From assembly GCA_016932295.1 (NCBI GenBank), contig JAFGDC010000088.1:1-9515 (forward strand): a stretch of 9,515 bases of DNA, in the 5' to 3' direction. The stretch comes from a candidate division CSSED10-310 bacterium. GTDB taxonomy: Bacteria > CSSED10-310 > JAFGDC01. This document shows, piece after piece, positions 6,834 to 9,515 of this stretch. The translations under genes and the position numbers were made by a program. Position 1 is the first letter of the stretch; the number at the start of each line of letters is the position of its first letter. Under the pieces are notes generated by a model. It was not told the DNA's origin and did no database searches. It worked only from the letters and a program-made list of their open reading frames with translations.

Positions 6834-8023
6834 CAGACCCTCCTCCCGTACGCCGTCGACATCGCCCGTATGCGTTCGATTATAGGCGGCGCCTGCGCGA
6901 TGAAATAGTCGATATCCTCTCTGGTCGTGCCCCGACCCATGCTGATGCGCACCGAGCCGTGCGCCTGCTCGGGGGTAAGCTGCGCAGCCAGCAACACGTG
7001 TGACGGATCAAGAGACCCGGACGCACAAGCCGAACCCGTGGATACCGCGATTCCCGCCAGATCCAGGTACAACATGATGGCCTCGCCCTCGGCCCCCTCG
7101 AATGAGACGTTCAGCGTATTGGGCAGACTCTCCGTCGGATGCCCGTTAAAGTGAATGTCCGGGATCCGTTCAACCAAGCCGGCGCGCAGCAGGGCTTTCA
7201 AATCGAGCAACCGAGGTTCCTCGGCTGCCATCTCCAGCATACGCATCTCCACCGCCTTGCCCATGGCCACAATCCCAAGCGTGTTCTCCGTCCCCGCACG
7301 GCGGCCTCGCTCCTGGTGCCCACCTCGAATCATCGGGCAAAAAGGTACGCCCTCGCGAACGTACAGCGCGCCCACTCCCTTCGGTCCGTATAGCTTGTGC
7401 GCGGATATGGTAAGAAAATCAACATCCAATGCCTTCACATCCACCGGTATCTTGCCCACCGCCTGCACCGCATCGGTGTGCATGAGCGCACCGCGTTCAT
7501 GAGCCAGTCGCGCCACCGAGGCGATGTCCTGGATCGTCCCGATCTCGTTGTTGGCCAACATCACCGACACCAGCCTGGTCTCCCCGGTGACCAATTCAGC
7601 CACCTGCCCGAGATCTATCCGACCGGTCCGGTCGACGTCCAGGAACGCCACCGGCACTCCTTGCTGTCCCATGCACTTGGCGCTTTCCAGCACACATGGA
7701 TGCTCGATCCTGGTGGTCACTATCCCCTGGCGCCTGGCATCCGAGACGCAGTGACACTCCGTCCGCTGGCACCCCGTAATGGACAGGACCGTGTTATTCG
7801 CCTCCGACCCGCTGCCCACGAAAATCAACTCGCCCGCGCTCGCCCCGATCAATCCCGCCGTGCGCTCCCTCGCCTCCTCGACCAACTTCCTCGCCGGCCG
7901 GCCGAAACTGTGCATACTGGACGGATTGCCGAAGGTCCCCAGGTTTTCCATGATCACCCGCTCCACTTCTGGATGCAGCGGCGTCGTTGCATTGTGATCC
8001 AAATACACCCGCCTGGTTTCCAC
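6833..8023 (-). CDS. nifS: NifS/IscS-type cysteine desulfurase
   Basis: This PLP enzyme converts L-cysteine to alanine and leaves a persulfide on its active-site cysteine, which is passed to NifU. Numbered from the GTG at 8023 (396 residues), the seen features are YLDHNATTPL (N-terminal class V fold), SGSEANN, H108 stacking on PLP, ANNEIG (N159), DAVQAVG (D183, Q187), the PLP lysine K210 in SAHKLYGPKG, RAGTEN, and the catalytic cysteine C333 in STGSACASGS. The short loop around C333 marks the NifS/IscS group. An upstream in-frame GTG at 8029 would sit inside the ribosome binding site. The GTG at 8023 is preceded by an almost ideal AGGAGGTGA with 5 nt spacing. Between the GSEANN motif and H108 there is about 7 extra residues compared with E. 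coli IscS, including C85, C90 and C92. The gene is first in a two-gene unit with nifU. Confidence 0.95.
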   Translation of the reverse strand: METRRVYLDHNATTPLHPEVERVIMENLGTFGNPSSMHSFGRPARKLVEEARERTAGLIGASAGELIFVGSGSEANNTVLSITGCQRTECHCVSDARRQGIVTTRIEHPCVLESAKCMGQQGVPVAFLDVDRTGRIDLGQVAELVTGETRLVSVMLANNEIGTIQDIASVARLAHERGALMHTDAVQAVGKIPVDVKALDVDFLTISAHKLYGPKGVGALYVREGVPFCPMIRGGHQERGRRAGTENTLGIVAMGKAVEMRMLEMAAEEPRLLDLKALLRAGLVERIPDIHFNGHPTESLPNTLNVSFEGAEGEAIMLYLDLAGIAVSTGSACASGSLDPSHVLLAAQLTPEQAHGSVRISMGRGTTREDIDYFIAQAPPIIERIRAMSTAYGRRV

Positions 8024-8034
8024 AGTCACCTCCT
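8024..8034 (-). promoter_or_regulatory. Strong ribosome binding site of nifS (decides the start)
   Basis: On the minus strand AGGAGG (8034-8029) continues as AGGAGGTGA, a near-perfect complement to the 16S rRNA 3' end. It lies 5 nt before the GTG at 8023. The competing GTG at 8029 overlaps this element and would have no spacing. Confidence 0.75.
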
Positions 8035-8054
8035 CCCGTCATCAACGGTCATTC

Positions 8055-8083
8055 ATCGTAGCAATTTTTCGTCACTTTGTCTA
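8055..8083 (-). promoter_or_regulatory. Predicted sigma-70-like promoter of nifS-nifU
   Basis: On the minus strand TAGACA (8083-8078, 5 of 6 matches to TTGACA) and TACGAT (8060-8055, 4 of 6 matches to TATAAT) are separated by exactly 17 nt. Transcription would start near 8048, about 25 nt before the GTG, with the ribosome binding site correctly placed. I see no neighbouring IscR-type regulator gene or obvious IscR-like dyad. The region is AT-rich relative to its flanks, as expected for a promoter. Confidence 0.55.
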
Positions 8084-8152
8084 TCTTCTTTGTAGTGATT
8101 CACCGAGCCGTGCAGTCAACGCGCGCCGCCCGAAATGACGAATCCGGCGGTT

Positions 8153-9515
8153 CTATTCAGGACCCCAACCGAAGTCCCATTGCGTCAGATTGCTTACAAG
8201 TCCAGTCAAATCATCGGAAAGTATCGCGGCATAGAAATGCGCTGACTCGAAAACCCCGGTCATGCCATCCGGCCAATCGAACGGCTGAAGGATCATGTAA
8301 GACACAGCGCCGGCGGGGATCTCCACCACCGCGTAATCGAAACAAGGGGGATACTGTATCCAACCGGGATAGAACCAATACATCCCCATCTCGAGATCCA
8401 GCATCACCACCAGCACGGCCGAACCCACCGACGGGCCGTCGTTGGCCAGATCCACGCGCAGCCAGACCTCGTCGCCGGGAGAAAACCGGTCGCCTGGCAT
8501 TTCCAGAGTGACAATCACCCCGGTGGCCGGCGGGGTGACGCTTGGAACAGGTGTGGGAGATTCGGGAGTCGGGGTGGGGATCGGACTGTGGTTCGGTTCC
8601 GGAGTTGCGGACACTATCGGAGACGGTGCCGGGCTTGATATCACGGTGGCGGTCGGTGAAGGTGTCATCGTTGGCTCCGGCGGCAGATCACCGGGCACCC
8701 CCATGGTGATGCAATGAACGGCACCGCCGGCATTGATGATGGACGCACAATCCACCATCACCATTTCGTGGCCCGGCATGGCGCTCTGGTATACGACCTG
8801 TGCCTGGGCATCCAGCCCGGTTCCCCCGTAGTACGATGGCACGATCACTTTGTCGTTCAAAATGAGCGAGTTGGTATAGGTTCGATAATTGTTACCCATC
8901 GGTATCCGCACCACCTCATAGGGCACTCCGCTGGATGCGAAGGCATTGGCCAGCACCATGGCGTTGCCTTCGAGGATCGCGTAATCCTGGTGTCCGGAAT
9001 TCACCTGACCCACCAGTACCGTATCGACATCCAGCAACTTGCAGAACATATCTATGTGACCGGTGCCGTCGTTGGTCATCTTGGTCAACACGATCATCCG
9101 GTCGCACCCGAAGTAATCCGACATGACCTGATCCACCTCCTGCCGGGTATACTGGAACGCATTCTGTTCGTAGATCCGGGTCGAAGCCATACAGGTTCCG
9201 CACCCGTCGGCGATGAAATTACCGCCCTCGTACATGAGATCCGTGGCATAGGCATCCATGTCCCAGTGGCCGGCCAGCCAGGTGGGGAACGCATCATCGT
9301 CGGGTCTTGGGCGGTCGTAGTCAAAATCGATGATGGATCGTGTCCCGTTCCCATCGTAAATCCAGGATGGTCCGTAATCGCGCATCCAGATGGAATCGCT
9401 GGCCGTCAACAGAAACTGGATATTGGCAAGCGGTACTCCCCAGTTGGTCAACTGCTGTGTCACGTAGCTCTGCTGGCTGGCGTTTTCCAGGGATATCCAG
9501 ACGATCCCTTCCTGC
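8153..9515 (-). CDS. Agmatine deiminase / Porphyromonas-type peptidylarginine deiminase family protein with Thr/Pro linker and extra C-terminal domain (N-terminus cut)
   Basis: The frame is open to the right edge, so the true start and any signal peptide lie outside; 454 residues are visible. Numbered from the internal GTG at 9463, the deiminase motifs are WMRDYGP (W26, D29), EGGNF (E79), GHID (H136, D138), YTNSL (N198) and GGAVHC with catalytic C251. All members of the Cys-His-Asp set are present, so activity on a guanidino group is likely. Known family members convert agmatine to N-carbamoylputrescine or protein arginine to citrulline. Residues ~261-316 form a linker rich in Pro, Thr and Ser, typical of exported, surface-exposed proteins. 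A final ~120 residues are beta-rich in appearance (DEVWLRVDLANDGPSVGS, then YWFYPGW, DWPDG, HFYAAIL, WDFGWGP). Bacterial agmatine deiminases normally lack such extensions, so an extracellular role is inferred. P. gingivalis PPAD also has an Ig-like domain after its catalytic domain. The substrate is undecided. Confidence 0.88.
   Translation of the reverse strand, partial: QEGIVWISLENASQQSYVTQQLTNWGVPLANIQFLLTASDSIWMRDYGPSWIYDGNGTRSIIDFDYDRPRPDDDAFPTWLAGHWDMDAYATDLMYEGGNFIADGCGTCMASTRIYEQNAFQYTRQEVDQVMSDYFGCDRMIVLTKMTNDGTGHIDMFCKLLDVDTVLVGQVNSGHQDYAILEGNAMVLANAFASSGVPYEVVRIPMGNNYRTYTNSLILNDKVIVPSYYGGTGLDAQAQVVYQSAMPGHEMVMVDCASIINAGGAVHCITMGVPGDLPPEPTMTPSPTATVISSPAPSPIVSATPEPNHSPIPTPTPESPTPVPSVTPPATGVIVTLEMPGDRFSPGDEVWLRVDLANDGPSVGSAVLVVMLDLEMGMYWFYPGWIQYPPCFDYAVVEIPAGAVSYMILQPFDWPDGMTGVFESAHFYAAILSDDLTGLVSNLTQWDFGWGPE

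Noticed and set aside
6225..8023. Whether nifS-nifU is part of a nitrogen-fixation cluster
   Set aside because: No nitrogenase, nifB, nifV or similar gene is in the window, and the short NifU is more consistent with general Fe-S assembly.
7397..8095. A 232-codon plus-strand frame opposite nifS
   Set aside because: It is the complement of the well-supported cysteine desulfurase and has no motifs of its own.

Overview
The window is bacterial, with GC content near 60% in most genes. It shows five complete genes and two genes cut by the window edges. No rRNA, tRNA, insertion sequence, phage gene or CRISPR array is visible. The organism cannot be named. Three features fit an uncultured, anaerobe-like bacterium outside the well-studied groups: a NIF-type Fe-S cluster pair with a short NifU, a B12-binding-type radical SAM enzyme, and a deiminase joined by a Thr/Pro-rich linker to an extra C-terminal domain. 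This placement is inference, not a taxonomic result.

Layout from left to right. (1) 1-1463, minus strand: a radical SAM enzyme of the B12-binding-domain type, with its C-terminus beyond the left edge. (2) 1464-1921: a 458-bp non-coding stretch between divergent genes, holding a likely promoter for the next gene and a strong inverted repeat. (3) 1922-3862, plus strand: a 646-residue PfkB/ribokinase-fold kinase, about twice the usual size, with an AT-rich middle. (4) 5345-3960, minus strand: a MATE-family multidrug exporter. (5) 5960-5451, minus strand: a MarR-family regulator lying upstream of the exporter on the same strand, with a promoter and an overlapping inverted repeat. (6) 8023-6225, minus strand: nifS and a short nifU, overlapping by one base and preceded by a good sigma-70-like promoter. 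(7) 9515-8153, minus strand: an agmatine deiminase / Porphyromonas-type peptidylarginine deiminase protein with its N-terminus beyond the right edge.

How the genes work together. NifS and NifU form a self-contained Fe-S cluster assembly module: NifS supplies sulfur from cysteine and NifU is the scaffold. The radical SAM enzyme in this window is an obvious Fe-S client, although it is not adjacent to them. MarR and MATE look like a self-regulated drug-export unit. The kinase and the deiminase fusion appear to be single genes without functional partners here.

The least ordinary objects are the enlarged PfkB-like kinase, the deiminase-linker-C-terminal-domain fusion, and a cysteine-bearing insertion in NifS. 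I did not find a convincing new multi-gene system. The unusual content is at the level of single-protein architecture.
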